DNA from: Pseudolabrys sp. Root1462
GTDB lineage: Bacteria > Pseudomonadota > Alphaproteobacteria > Rhizobiales > Xanthobacteraceae
Length of the DNA: 64,000 bases
Direction of reading: 5' to 3'
NCBI RefSeq assembly: GCF_001426945.1
Contig: NZ_LMFS01000001.1
Location: 1,515,741-1,579,740 of the forward strand
Part shown: positions 16,567-26,054 of the stretch, one piece after another
How the letters are laid out: each line of letters starts with the position of its first letter
How positions within the stretch are numbered: position 1 is the stretch's first letter
Notes under the pieces: model-generated
Seen by the model: the letters and a program-made list of their open reading frames with translations, nothing else
What the model was told of the DNA's origin: nothing
Databases searched by the model: none
Position numbers and translations under genes: made by a program

Positions 16567-19500
16567 CTAGCTCTTGTCGCCACCGAGCAGGCGTTTGGCC
16601 CACCAGCCGCGCTTCGGCGGCTCGGTGGTCGCTTCCGGCGCCGTTGAAGAAACGACGGGAGCCGGGCTCGCTGGCGCCGGCGAAATCGGCATCGCAATCG
16701 CTTCACCGCTGCCAACCGGCGCGGGCTCCCGAATCGTGGAACGGCGGCGCGGCTGCGTATCCGGCGGCGGCGATTCCTGCGCCGGCGGCTGGGCCGCGGA
16801 CGGTGCGCTCGGCACCGGGGCTGGTTCGTGAACCGGCGTCGGCTGCGGGAAGGGCGGCGCCATCATGCCGGCATCTTCGTCGCTGAGCACCGGATGCGGC
16901 GCGCCTTCGGAGGTCTCGTGCACGCCCTGTTCGAATGACTCGACGCTCTCGGCGCCGGCTTCCTGGCCGTTGGCTTCGCCTTCGCGATGACGATTGCGAC
17001 GCCCGCCACGCCGGCCGCGACGGCGACGACGGCGGTGTTCGCCGTTCTGCTCGCCACCTTCGGCCGCCACGTCGGCGCCCTCGCTGTCTTCTCCGCCCTG
17101 TGCCGGCAGACCTTCTTCGTCCGGCGAGCCGGCGTCGTGATCCTCATGCGCAACTTCATGCTCGCCGAGGTTTGCCTGCGCCTGCTGCGGCTGCGCTTCG
17201 TCGCGAGGACCGCCACGGCTGCGGCCGCGTCCGCGGCCACGCCGACGGCGACGTCGCCGTCCATTGTCCTGTTCGCCTTCGCCATTGGCGCCCGGGGCGG
17301 CTTCGCTTTCGCTTTCGCCTTCGTCTTCGCCGATTTCACCGGCGAGGGCTTCGCTTTCTTCCTCGTCGTATGCCTCGACCTCAGGCTCGACGTATTCTTC
17401 TTCCTCGATCGGAACGATCATCGCCGGTGCCGCGGCGGCAATCGCCTTGGCCTGGTCGGCGCTGTGCATCTGCTCGCCGCGCTCGACCGTGTAGGAGACT
17501 TGCGCGTTCACAGTCGGATCGGCGGAAATGGTGATGGTGATGCGGAAGCGCTCTTCGAGCGCGCGCAGATGCGCGCGCTTGTGATTGAGCACATAGAGTG
17601 CGACTTCCGAACGCGTGCGCACGATGAGATTGTGTGTGGCGCCCTTGTTCAACGTGTCTTCGATGGCGCGCAGCAACTGCAGCGAGACCGACGACACCGA
17701 ACGCACATGGCCGAGGCCACCGCAGACCGGGCACTTCTCGGTCGATGACTCCAGCACCGAGGTGCGGATGCGCTGCCGCGACATTTCCAGAAGGCCGAAA
17801 TGCGAGATGCGGCCGACCTGGATGCGCGCGCGGTCGTGCTTGAGGGCTTCCTTCACGCGCCGCTCGACGGTGCGATTGTTGCGGCCTTCATCCATGTCGA
17901 TGAAATCGATGACGATGAGGCCCGCGAGGTCGCGCAGGCGAAGCTGGCGCGCGACTTCGTCGGCGGCTTCGCAATTGGTCTTGAGCGCGGTGTCTTCGAT
18001 GTGATGTTCGCGCGTGGCGCGGCCGGAGTTGACGTCGATCGCCACCAGAGCTTCGGTCTGGTTGATGACGATGTACCCGCCGGAGCGCAGTTGCACGGTC
18101 GGCTGGAACATGGCGTCGAGCTGGCTCTCGATGCCGTAGCGCGTGAACAACGGTTGCGCGTCCGAATAGAGCTTTACGTTCTTGACGTGGCTCGGCATCA
18201 GCATGCGCATGAAGTCGCGCGCTTCCTTGTAGCCCGCTTCGCCGGCGACGATGACTTCGTCGATATCCTTCGAATAGAGGTCGCGGATCGAGCGCTTGAC
18301 CAGCGAGCCTTCCTCATAAACGAGGGTCGGAGCCATCGACTTCAGTGTCAGGTCGCGCACCGTCTCCCACAGACGCAGCAGATATTCGAAGTCACGCTTG
18401 ACCTCCATCTTGGTGCGCGAAGCGCCGGCAGTGCGCAGGATCACGCCCATGCCTTCCGGCACTTCGAGCTCCTGGGCGATTTCTTTCAGGCGGCTGCGGT
18501 CTTCACCGGAGGTGATCTTGCGCGAAATGCCGCCGCCGCGGGCGGTGTTCGGCATCAGCACCGAATAGCGGCCGGCGAGGGACAGATAAGTCGTCAGCGC
18601 CGCGCCCTTGGAGCCGCGCTCTTCCTTGACCACCTGTACCAGCATGACCTGGCGGCGCTTGATGACTTCCTGGATCTTGTAGTTGCGGCGGAAGCGCGGA
18701 GTGCGCTCTTGCGCTTCCTCGAGCGCGTCGGCGCCGCCGACCGATTCCACCGACTCATCGTCGGCATGGTCGTCGCCGTTGCCGTGCTCGGCGTCGCCGT
18801 TTTCAGCCTCATCGTCGTGTTCGTCGTCGTGGCCGGCGTGCGCTTCGACGGCTTCGGTTTCGTCGGTTTCGGCGGCCTGCGCCGACTGGGCGTCCGGCAG
18901 CAGCACCTCGTCGCCTGTCTCGGCATGATCGTCGCCACCTTCAGGTTCGACGGCGACCGGTTCATCGACGGCCGGCGCGGTTTCCGCGCGGCTCTCGATG
19001 ATCGACGGAATATCGACGGGCTCCGACGGAGCCGGCTCTTCGGTCGTGGCGGGCGCGGCGTCAGCGACGAACTCGCTGTCGGCGATCGGCGCTTCCGACT
19101 CGGACTGCGGGACCTCGGTGCGTTCGGCTTCTTCCGGTGGCAGCCCGCCGAGCGCGGCTTCACCGTTCAGCTCGGCCTGCGTCTCCGAGGTCTCGCTCGA
19201 AGCAGCGACCGCTTCCGAGCGGCTGGGATCGCGCGAGCGATCGGAACGGCGGTGACGATTGCGGCCGCGGCCGCCGCCACGCGAGCGATTCTCATGGTCC
19301 GCTTCGGCCTGGCGAGCGTCATGCTCCTCCTGGGCGAGCAGCGCCTGCCGGTCCGCGACCGGGATTTGGTAGTAGTCCGGGTGGATTTCGGAGAAGGCGA
19401 GGAAGCCGTGGCGGTTGCCGCCGTAATCGACGAAGGCGGCCTGCAGCGACGGCTCAACCCGTGTAACCTTGGCGAGGTAGATATTGCCGCGGAGCTGCTT

Positions 19501-19605
19501 GCGGTTAGCGGACTCGAAGTCGAATTCTTCGACGCGATTGCCACGCAGCACGACCACCCGGGTCTCTTCCGGATGTGTCGCGTCGATCAACATTTTGTCG
19601 GGCAT
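16567..19605 (-). CDS. rne: ribonuclease E/G family endoribonuclease
   Basis: Endoribonuclease that starts mRNA decay and processes stable RNAs; scaffold of the degradosome. 1012 residues. The S1 domain starts near residue 36 (LRGNIYLAKVTRVEPSLQAAFVDYGG) but is interrupted by a long acidic, Arg/Glu/Ala-rich insertion (about residues 92-305), typical of alphaproteobacterial RNase E. The catalytic region holds EALVAIDVNSGRATRE and GLIVIDFIDMDEGRNNR, which carry the two metal-binding aspartates. The Zn-link is CPVC at Cys625 and Cys628. The last 250 residues are low-complexity, with RRRRRRGRGRGRSRGG-type and Pro-rich runs for RNA and partner binding. A 671-bp region separates it from the divergent amidase gene. 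Confidence 0.96.
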   Translation of the reverse strand: MPDKMLIDATHPEETRVVVLRGNRVEEFDFESANRKQLRGNIYLAKVTRVEPSLQAAFVDYGGNRHGFLAFSEIHPDYYQIPVADRQALLAQEEHDARQAEADHENRSRGGGRGRNRHRRSDRSRDPSRSEAVAASSETSETQAELNGEAALGGLPPEEAERTEVPQSESEAPIADSEFVADAAPATTEEPAPSEPVDIPSIIESRAETAPAVDEPVAVEPEGGDDHAETGDEVLLPDAQSAQAAETDETEAVEAHAGHDDEHDDEAENGDAEHGNGDDHADDESVESVGGADALEEAQERTPRFRRNYKIQEVIKRRQVMLVQVVKEERGSKGAALTTYLSLAGRYSVLMPNTARGGGISRKITSGEDRSRLKEIAQELEVPEGMGVILRTAGASRTKMEVKRDFEYLLRLWETVRDLTLKSMAPTLVYEEGSLVKRSIRDLYSKDIDEVIVAGEAGYKEARDFMRMLMPSHVKNVKLYSDAQPLFTRYGIESQLDAMFQPTVQLRSGGYIVINQTEALVAIDVNSGRATREHHIEDTALKTNCEAADEVARQLRLRDLAGLIVIDFIDMDEGRNNRTVERRVKEALKHDRARIQVGRISHFGLLEMSRQRIRTSVLESSTEKCPVCGGLGHVRSVSSVSLQLLRAIEDTLNKGATHNLIVRTRSEVALYVLNHKRAHLRALEERFRITITISADPTVNAQVSYTVERGEQMHSADQAKAIAAAAPAMIVPIEEEEYVEPEVEAYDEEESEALAGEIGEDEGESESEAAPGANGEGEQDNGRRRRRRRGRGRGRSRGGPRDEAQPQQAQANLGEHEVAHEDHDAGSPDEEGLPAQGGEDSEGADVAAEGGEQNGEHRRRRRRGRRGGRRNRHREGEANGQEAGAESVESFEQGVHETSEGAPHPVLSDEDAGMMAPPFPQPTPVHEPAPVPSAPSAAQPPAQESPPPDTQPRRRSTIREPAPVGSGEAIAMPISPAPASPAPVVSSTAPEATTEPPKRGWWAKRLLGGDKS

Positions 19606-19862
19606 TGGAAAGTCTCACTGAGGCCGTGTGGCCCGCGTGCTCGCGCCGTGGCAACGGGTGCCATGACGACGCAGGCCCGCGCACAGAAAAGCTGTTCTGG
19701 CGGCGGAGCGGGGAGGCGGCCTGATTGGGTTTCAGGGAATGGGGCGCGCTTTCACGCCAAAGCAGGTCGAGGCCCATAGAAAAGCGCGCTGTCACGATGG
19801 CTTCGCGAAAGCGGGGGACGTCGAATGGCTTTTGCTGCAACCTTGGCAGCATAAATTGCGAC

Positions 19863-19876
19863 CCGTAGCGCTACGG
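19863..19876. repeat. 14-bp perfect palindrome upstream of rne
   Basis: CCGTAGCGCTACGG is its own reverse complement. It lies 258 bp upstream of the rne start, inside the long intergenic region; it could be an operator or the stem of a leader hairpin. Confidence 0.6.
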
Positions 19877-20130
19877 CCGCGCCCAAAACCGGCGCTGCCG
19901 AATTGTCAAACGCTGACGATCCGTTTGCGGATGACCACGATGGTCAGGCGCTGTTCCGGGTGTCCTTCACAAGGGTATCGGCTCGCTTCGCCGTCCGTTC
20001 GGCCTGCCTCCTCGAGGGACCGATCCAGGACTGGCGGGCCGGGGAGCCCGAACGCGGCACAACCGGAACCATAAACCGTCAGCAGTTACTATGTACGGCC
20101 GGAATCTCGGGATGGCAAGCAACGGCTTGG

Positions 20131-20157
20131 CCCGGTTCCCCGGTACGGGGTTCCGGG
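20131..20157. repeat. 12-bp inverted repeat with one mismatch in the rne-amidase region
   Basis: Arms 20131-20142 and 20146-20157 pair at 11 of 12 positions around a three-base centre. It is about 120 bp upstream of the amidase start and 525 bp upstream of rne. Role unknown; a terminator is unlikely, since no T tract follows on either strand. Confidence 0.55.
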
Positions 20158-20276
20158 CGCGGCCCGGCCGACACAGTTCATGACCGAATGGCATGTTTTC
20201 GGGGCCAATCCTCAACTTCCGTTAACCGACACCCCCCGTAATGAGGTAGAACCCGCGTCCGAAAGGGTCGGAATCG

Positions 20277-21521
20277 GTGAGAAGCTGGACACTGCCAATT
20301 CTTGCGGTCCTGGCCGCCTCGCTGGGCGGCGCGCTCCCGGCTGCGCCGGTGCGGGCCCAAGCGCCGTCGGCCGTGCCAGTCCTGCCGTCGATCACGGCGG
20401 TTCGGGTCGGCGGAGACGGTCAAAAGACCCGCTTCATCATGGACCTGTCGCAGAAGCTCGATTTCGCGGCCTTCGCTTTGGCTGATCCCTACCGGGTCGT
20501 CCTCGACATGCCTCAGGTTGCTTTTCATCTCCCGGACAAGGCCGGCGAGCAAGGGCGGGGGCTCATCAAGGCGTTCCGCTACGGGCTGATCATGCAGGGC
20601 GGCTCGCGCGTCGTCCTCGACACCAGCGGTCCGGTGAAGATCGAGAAGGCCTTCGTTCTAGAGGCCACGTCCGACTTGCCCGCCCGGTTGGTCGTTGACC
20701 TGGCGACGACCGACCGCGCCAGTTTCCTGCGCGCCCAGACCCTCGATAATGGTCCGGAGCGGCGCACGAGCGCCAAGTTGCCCGACCTGCCGGCGAAGGC
20801 CGATGGTGATATGCGGCCGCTGATCGTTCTCGATCCCGGCCATGGCGGCATCGACCAGGGCGCCCGCGCCCAGAGCGGCGAACTGGAAAAGGACATAGTG
20901 CTGCAATTCGCGACTACGCTGCGGGCGCGTCTCGAGCAGAGCGGCAAGTACCGCGTCGCCATGACGCGAACCGATGACACCTTCATCCCGCTGTCGGAGC
21001 GGGTGCGCTTCGGCCGGTCGCATGGCGCGGCGCTGTTCGTCTCGATCCACGCCGACAGTCTGCCCAAGAACGAGGGGCAGGCCGAGGGGGCGACCGTGTA
21101 CACGCTGTCGGAAAACGCCTCGGACGCCGAGGCGGCGCGGCTTGCCGAAGCGGAAAACAAGGCCGACGTCATCGCCGGCGTCGATCTGACCGCCGAACCG
21201 GACGATGTCGCCAATATCCTTGTCGATCTGGCGCAGCGCGAAACTAAGTCCTATTCCGCGCAATTCGCGCGCTCCGTGGTCGGCCAACTCAAATCCACGG
21301 CGCGGCTGCACAAGCATCCGCTGAAGTCGGCCGGCTTCAAGGTATTGACCGCGCCGGACGTTCCGTCGGTGCTGATCGAACTCGGCTACATGTCGACCAA
21401 GGACGACCTGAAGCTTCTGACCAACGGCGACTGGCGAGCCAAGACCGCCGCGTCGGTCGCCCAGGCCGTCGACCAGTTCTTTGCGCCGCGCCTGGCGCGC
21501 GGCAGCGCGAGGGCCAATTGA
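20277..21521 (+). CDS. amiC: N-acetylmuramoyl-L-alanine amidase with AMIN domain
   Basis: Periplasmic zinc amidase that cuts the bond between MurNAc and the peptide stem to split septal peptidoglycan. 414 residues, GTG start followed directly by a signal peptide (RSWTLPILAVLAASLGGALPAA). An AMIN domain, which targets septal or Tol-Pal associated peptidoglycan, covers about residues 35-140. The Amidase_3 catalytic domain (about 180-405) has the zinc motifs DPGHGGIDQGA and SIHADSL and the catalytic Glu in VLIELGYMS. One amidase of this kind is usual in alphaproteobacteria. It precedes mrcA by 127 bp and likely shares a transcript with it. Confidence 0.94.
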   Translation: MRSWTLPILAVLAASLGGALPAAPVRAQAPSAVPVLPSITAVRVGGDGQKTRFIMDLSQKLDFAAFALADPYRVVLDMPQVAFHLPDKAGEQGRGLIKAFRYGLIMQGGSRVVLDTSGPVKIEKAFVLEATSDLPARLVVDLATTDRASFLRAQTLDNGPERRTSAKLPDLPAKADGDMRPLIVLDPGHGGIDQGARAQSGELEKDIVLQFATTLRARLEQSGKYRVAMTRTDDTFIPLSERVRFGRSHGAALFVSIHADSLPKNEGQAEGATVYTLSENASDAEAARLAEAENKADVIAGVDLTAEPDDVANILVDLAQRETKSYSAQFARSVVGQLKSTARLHKHPLKSAGFKVLTAPDVPSVLIELGYMSTKDDLKLLTNGDWRAKTAASVAQAVDQFFAPRLARGSARAN

Positions 21522-21648
21522 TGCCGGACGCTCGCGGCTTTGCTGCTGAAAAGCGGCCTCAGTTTCAACATAAAAGCGGGCGATCAGTAAGCTCCGCCAT
21601 GACCTTAGGGGACAGCGCCGCGTTTCGCGGGCGTTGCGTCGCTCGCTC

Positions 21649-24141
21649 ATGAAATTCCTTCTGCGCTTCCTCGGCTTCCTGTTTGCGGCGGGCACGATCA
21701 TGTTTGTCGTCGGCGTTGCCGCGGTCTCCGGCCTGCTGTGGCATTACTCCAAAGACCTGCCGGATTATTCGCAGTTGCAGGACTACGAGCCGCCGGTGAT
21801 GACGCGCGTCCACGCCGCCGACGGTTCGCTGGTGGCGGAATACGCCCGCGAGCGCCGGCTTTATCTGCCGATCCAGGGCGTGCCGAAGCTTGTCATCCAC
21901 GCCTTCCTCGCCGCCGAAGACAAGAACTTCTACGAGCACGGCGGTCTCGACTTCACCGGCATCGCGCGCGCCGGCTTGAGCTATGTGCAGAACCTTGGCT
22001 CCAACCGCCGCCCGCAAGGCGCATCAACCATCACGCAGCAGGTGGCGAAGAACTTCCTGCTGACCAACGAGGTGTCGTTCTCGCGCAAGATCAAGGAAGC
22101 GCTGCTCGCGCTGAAGATCGAGCGCACTTATTCGAAGGACAAGATCCTCGAACTGTACCTCAACGAAATCTATCTCGGCCTCGGCGCCTACGGCGTGGCC
22201 GCCGCTTCGCTGGTCTATTACGACAAGAGCGTCAACGAGCTGACCATTCCGGAAGCGGCCTATCTGGCGTCGCTGCCGAAAGGTCCGGCGCTATTCCATC
22301 CGTTCCGCCAGCGCGAGCGCGCGCTGGAGCGCCGCAACTGGGTGATCGACCGCATGGCCGAATCCGGATTCATCAAGCCGGCCGAGGCCGAGGCGGCTAA
22401 GAAGACAAGCCTCGGCGTCAGCACCAAGCCGACCGTCGCGCACACTTTCTCGGCCGAATATTTCGCCGAGGAAGTTCGGCGCGAGCTTTACGACCGCTAC
22501 GGCGAAAAGAAGCTCTACGAAGGCGGCCTGTCGGTGCGCACCACGCTCGATACCAAGATGCAGGCGGTCGCGCGCAAAGCGCTCACCGACGGTCTGGTGA
22601 AGTATGACGAGGCTCATGGCTGGCGCGGCCCGGTTTCCAAGATCGACATCGCCGGCGACTGGGGCACCAAGCTCGCCGATGTGAAGACGCTCAACGACAT
22701 CTCGCCGTGGCGCGGCGCGGTCGTGCTTGAAGTCACCGATCAGTCGGCCCGCGTCGGCTTGCAGCCGGCGCACGACCTGGCCGGCCGCATCGACCGCGCG
22801 CGTGACATCGGCATCGTGCCGCTCGAGAACATGAAGTGGGCGAAGGTGTCGGGCAAGGCGCCGACCAAGGTCAGTCAGGTGCTGTCGCCTGGCGACGTCG
22901 TCTATGTAGAAGCCGACGACAAGAAGGACGGTCAGTTCCGTCTGCGCCAGGTGCCGGAAGTGTCCGGCGCGATGGTGGTGGAAGATCCGCAGACCGGCCG
23001 TGTACTCGCCATGGTCGGCGGCTTCTCCTATGACCAGAGCCAGTTCAACCGCGCGACGCAGGCGTTGCGCCAGCCCGGTTCATCGTTCAAGCCGATCGTC
23101 TATGCGACCGCGCTCGACAATGGCTACACGCCGTCGTCGCTCGTGCTCGATGCGCCGATCGAACTCGACCAGGGCCCTGGCCTGGGCGTCTGGAAGCCGG
23201 AAAACTACGAGCAAAACTTCTTCGGCCCGTCGACGCTGCGCTTCGGCATCGAGCATTCACGTAACGTGATGACCGTGCGTCTGGCACAGGATATCGGCAT
23301 GCCGCTGATCGCCGATTACGCGCGCCGCTTCGGCGTCTATGACAGCCTGCCGCCTTACCTGTCGTTCTCGCTGGGCGCCGGTGAAACCACGCTGCTGCGC
23401 ATGGTCACGGCCTACGGCATGATCGACAATGGCGGCCGCAAGGTGAAGCCGACCTTGATCGACCGTATTCAGGATCGTTACGGCCACACCGTCTATCGCC
23501 ATGACGAACGCGAGTGCATCGGCTGCGATGCGACGAAGTGGGAGAACCAGCCGGAGCCCTCGCTGATTGATCGCCGTGAGCAGGTGATCGATCCGATGAC
23601 CGCCTATCAGATCACCTCGATCATGGAAGGCGTCGTCACGCGCGGCACCGCCGGCGGCGTCGGCTTTCAGAAGGAATTCGGCAAGCCGGTCGCCGGCAAG
23701 ACCGGCACCACCAACGACTACAAGGACGCCTGGTTCATCGGCTTCACGCCCGACGTCGTGGTCGGTGTCTATTTCGGTTACGACAAGCCGCGCTCGCTCG
23801 GCCGCGGCGAAACCGGCGGCCGCCTTGCCGCGCCAGTGGTCAAGGATTTCATGAAGGCGGCGCTGGCCGATAAGCCGGCGGCGCCGTTCCGCGTGCCGCC
23901 CGGCATCAAGCTGATCCGCGTCGATCTCAAGACCGGCATGCGCGCCGGTCCGGACACGCAGAAGGCGATCCTCGAGGCCTTCAAGCCCGGCACCGCGCCG
24001 CCCGATAATTATTCGGTCGTCGGCTACGACGGCGGTCAGCAGGGCGGCGGCCCCGGCGCTCCGCCACCGCCATACTACGGGCAGGGCGTATCACCGGAGT
24101 CGGGACGCGCCGTCAGGTCCGGCACCGGCGGACTGTACTAA
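21649..24141 (+). CDS. mrcA: penicillin-binding protein 1A, bifunctional glycosyltransferase/transpeptidase
   Basis: Class A PBP that polymerises and cross-links peptidoglycan. 830 residues from ATG 21649 (a TTG at 21634 is possible). An N-terminal membrane anchor (about residues 5-28) is followed by the GT51 domain with EDKNFYEHGGLD, QGASTITQQVAKN and a LNEIYLGLGAYGVAAAS segment. An OB-like linker comes at about 330-430. The transpeptidase has its nucleophile Ser478 in SSFK, the SRN motif (IEHSRNVMT) and KTGTTND. A Gly/Pro-rich tail ends the protein. In this order, prfB is usually the next gene; here 4.2 kb intervene. Confidence 0.96.
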   Translation: MKFLLRFLGFLFAAGTIMFVVGVAAVSGLLWHYSKDLPDYSQLQDYEPPVMTRVHAADGSLVAEYARERRLYLPIQGVPKLVIHAFLAAEDKNFYEHGGLDFTGIARAGLSYVQNLGSNRRPQGASTITQQVAKNFLLTNEVSFSRKIKEALLALKIERTYSKDKILELYLNEIYLGLGAYGVAAASLVYYDKSVNELTIPEAAYLASLPKGPALFHPFRQRERALERRNWVIDRMAESGFIKPAEAEAAKKTSLGVSTKPTVAHTFSAEYFAEEVRRELYDRYGEKKLYEGGLSVRTTLDTKMQAVARKALTDGLVKYDEAHGWRGPVSKIDIAGDWGTKLADVKTLNDISPWRGAVVLEVTDQSARVGLQPAHDLAGRIDRARDIGIVPLENMKWAKVSGKAPTKVSQVLSPGDVVYVEADDKKDGQFRLRQVPEVSGAMVVEDPQTGRVLAMVGGFSYDQSQFNRATQALRQPGSSFKPIVYATALDNGYTPSSLVLDAPIELDQGPGLGVWKPENYEQNFFGPSTLRFGIEHSRNVMTVRLAQDIGMPLIADYARRFGVYDSLPPYLSFSLGAGETTLLRMVTAYGMIDNGGRKVKPTLIDRIQDRYGHTVYRHDERECIGCDATKWENQPEPSLIDRREQVIDPMTAYQITSIMEGVVTRGTAGGVGFQKEFGKPVAGKTGTTNDYKDAWFIGFTPDVVVGVYFGYDKPRSLGRGETGGRLAAPVVKDFMKAALADKPAAPFRVPPGIKLIRVDLKTGMRAGPDTQKAILEAFKPGTAPPDNYSVVGYDGGQQGGGPGAPPPPYYGQGVSPESGRAVRSGTGGLY

Positions 24142-24191
24142 CGCCATCATTCCGGTTCGCTCCTTCGGAGCGTCCCGAGGCGCCTTCGGAT

Positions 24192-25631
24192 TTACGCGGC
24201 CGTCGCATGCGCCGGCCGTCGCTTTATGACGCGCCACAAATTTACGAGCAGCGAGCGCAGTGTTACCGGCGCATCGGTCGCCAGCAGCGCCGCCGCGAAC
24301 ACGATGGCGATAGCCGCGGACTCGCTGCGATAGGTGAAGTGCGAGTGCGTCTGTGTGTGGTTGTTGAGGATCTCGAACCACGCCATCGACACAAGAGTCG
24401 GCGAGCTCAGCAACAGGAAGCGTCGCCAGTCGAAAGCCTGCCAGTGCGTGCGCAGGTGCACGAACAAAGCCCCAGCAAACACCGCGACAACGGCGCTGCC
24501 GACCGAAATGAAGGCTTGCAGGATCATCGTCAGCGTCGGTACCAACGGATACATCGGCACCACGGAGTCAGCCTCGACGCCATAGAGCCGCAGCGTGATC
24601 TGCTTGATGATCGACAGGCCCTGCTGATGCGCGTCCGGCGACATCCACACGGCCAGACCCCACTCCGTCGCCCAGGTCAGGCCATAGCCGCCGAACCAGG
24701 CCAGCGCGGTGAAACCGGCTGCGATCACCGCCGGAACGACGGCCTGCCGCGTGATTGGCGCCGGTTGCGCCAACTCGGTAGCCATGACGATGAACGCAAA
24801 CAGCATCGGCATCATCGGCGGGTTGATGAGGAAATCGACGTAATTGAAGATTGCGCCGGACAACGCGGCGACGACGATGGCCAGTGTCAAGTTGCGACGC
24901 GTCGGATACAGCCGGGCGAACAGTCCGCTGCCGGCGAGGATGAGCGCCATGCTTAGCGCGTGCGTGGTTATGTTCCACATGCGCCAGATGTCGGTGAGGC
25001 TGAGCAGCACGATGAAGAACGCGGCCGCTGGCGTCGCCCCGATGGCGCGACGCAGGCCGAAGAAGAAGTAAAGCGTTGCGGCCAGCAGCAGCACGGCGTT
25101 GACGAAGCGCGTTGTGCCGAGGCTGAACACACTGAGCATCGGCCACAGATAGACGCGATAGCCGTGCCAGTAGCGCGCATAGTCGGTTCGCTCGCCAGTC
25201 TCGATGCCCTTGGCGAGGCTTTCGACTTCGCCGCAGGGACCGACATAGCGCGAATGCATCACCGGCCGCAGGGCGGCTTTGAGCGGATCGGGCTCGGGGT
25301 CAATCGACACAAGAAGCCCGGTGCATTCGGTAAATTGGTGGCCGCCGCGGTGTATGAACTGACGCGGCGTTTCGTCTACCGACAACACGCCGTCGGCGAA
25401 GGCCTGCGTGATGTGCGCGCGGATCGCCGGCAGATCAGCGTGCTGGCGGGTGAGGACGAGGGCGCCGACAAAGAGCGGTTGCAGCGCCAAGGTGCCGGCC
25501 ATCGCCAGGAATCCGGCGACGAGTATCCGCGCGAACAGTGCTTTGACCGGCAATTGCTTGATCCGTTTGAGATATTGGAGGGCGGCGCGCGAAATTGGCG
25601 GCAGTCTTTCGATTCGGCCAGCGAGCGTCAA
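24192..25631 (-). CDS. large polytopic membrane protein of unknown function
   Basis: 479 residues with roughly nine to eleven hydrophobic segments. After the first helix (AGFLAMAGTLALQPLFVGALVL) comes an extracytoplasmic region of about 110 residues with two cysteines (ECTGLL and GPCGEVE) that may be bridged. The layout of one long loop after helix 1 and many helices resembles GT-C glycosyltransferase-type proteins, but no catalytic motif is certain. The TTG start at 25631 is supported by GAGG five bases upstream. It is convergent with mrcA and separated from the toxin-immunity pair by a 12-bp-arm hairpin. It may be part of the inserted segment. Confidence 0.72.
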   Translation of the reverse strand: MTLAGRIERLPPISRAALQYLKRIKQLPVKALFARILVAGFLAMAGTLALQPLFVGALVLTRQHADLPAIRAHITQAFADGVLSVDETPRQFIHRGGHQFTECTGLLVSIDPEPDPLKAALRPVMHSRYVGPCGEVESLAKGIETGERTDYARYWHGYRVYLWPMLSVFSLGTTRFVNAVLLLAATLYFFFGLRRAIGATPAAAFFIVLLSLTDIWRMWNITTHALSMALILAGSGLFARLYPTRRNLTLAIVVAALSGAIFNYVDFLINPPMMPMLFAFIVMATELAQPAPITRQAVVPAVIAAGFTALAWFGGYGLTWATEWGLAVWMSPDAHQQGLSIIKQITLRLYGVEADSVVPMYPLVPTLTMILQAFISVGSAVVAVFAGALFVHLRTHWQAFDWRRFLLLSSPTLVSMAWFEILNNHTQTHSHFTYRSESAAIAIVFAAALLATDAPVTLRSLLVNLWRVIKRRPAHATAA

Positions 25632-25666
25632 TCCGCCTCGGAAGAGGTTTCGCTTCCATCAGATTG

Positions 25667-25709
25667 ACGCGAGCCGCCCGGCGCGAGGGGATGGGCAGGC
25701 GGCTCGCGT
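25667..25709. repeat. strong hairpin (12-bp perfect arms) between the immunity gene and the membrane gene
   Basis: Arms 25667-25678 and 25698-25709 are perfectly complementary, with a 19-base loop. It lies 54 bp past the stop of the immunity-like gene and 35 bp before the start of the membrane protein gene, all on the minus strand. No T tract follows, so it may be a weak terminator, an RNA-stability element or an operator. Confidence 0.65.
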
Positions 25710-25763
25710 GGTCAACGACGGCAGGGAGGCACGCCGTCGCGTGACCAGCCGTGATGTCCGGTT

Positions 25764-26054
25764 TCAGCTTCTTTTCAGCGCCTCTTCCAGCACATCCATC
25801 ATCCGCGTGAGCCAGCGGCGTGTCTGGCTTTCATTGCCAAAACGTCTGTTGGCGTAATCGGCAATCTTCAGCCAGTCGAACGAGGACGAAGCGAGGATGG
25901 CACGGCCTTGCTTCAATACGTCTTCGTAAGCGGCGCGTGTGTCGGGCGTTAGGCCGTCCACTGCTGCTTGGTCATTGGTCTGGCCGGCCAGATCGGCATC
26001 GGCGAACTGGCCGGCCAGATAGCCGTACAAGGCGTCGGTATTGCTTACGGACAA
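25764..26054 (-). CDS. probable immunity protein for the RNase A-like toxin (CdiI-like)
   Basis: 96 residues, TTG start at 26054 directly after a GGAGGA site that is itself inside the last codons of the toxin gene; the two genes overlap by ten bases, so translation is probably coupled. No signal peptide, so it stays in the cytoplasm, where an imported RNase would act. It begins SVSNTDALYGYLAGQFADAD and ends with an amphipathic stretch, TRRWLTRMMDVLEEALKRS, much as in small CdiI-type immunity proteins that end in a WL-rich helix. Family membership is inferred mostly from position, size and this pattern. An upstream in-frame ATG at 26141 lies deep in the toxin gene and was rejected. Confidence 0.68.
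   Translation of the reverse strand: MSVSNTDALYGYLAGQFADADLAGQTNDQAAVDGLTPDTRAAYEDVLKQGRAILASSSFDWLKIADYANRRFGNESQTRRWLTRMMDVLEEALKRS

Larger units (their letters stand above)
19606..20276. other. 671-bp divergent intergenic region between rne and the amidase gene
   Basis: No convincing gene is seen here; open frames present have no matching ribosome-binding sites or recognisable domains. It must hold the rne and amidase promoters, and on the minus strand probably a long rne 5' leader, the part of rne that mediates autoregulation in E. coli. Structured elements include a 14-bp palindrome at 19863-19876, a CAAACG/CGTTTG repeat at 19907-19927 and a larger inverted repeat at 20131-20157. Confidence 0.7.

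Noticed and set aside
17800-19779. 659-codon open frame on the plus strand opposite rne
   Set aside because: Opposite to a well-supported rne with domain motifs; the translated sequence is a low-complexity mirror of the Glu/Ala/Arg-rich rne insertion, as expected in GC-rich DNA.
24158-24172. Small hairpin after mrcA (CGCTCC/GGAGCG)
   Set aside because: Only six base pairs and no T tract; not listed as a terminator.
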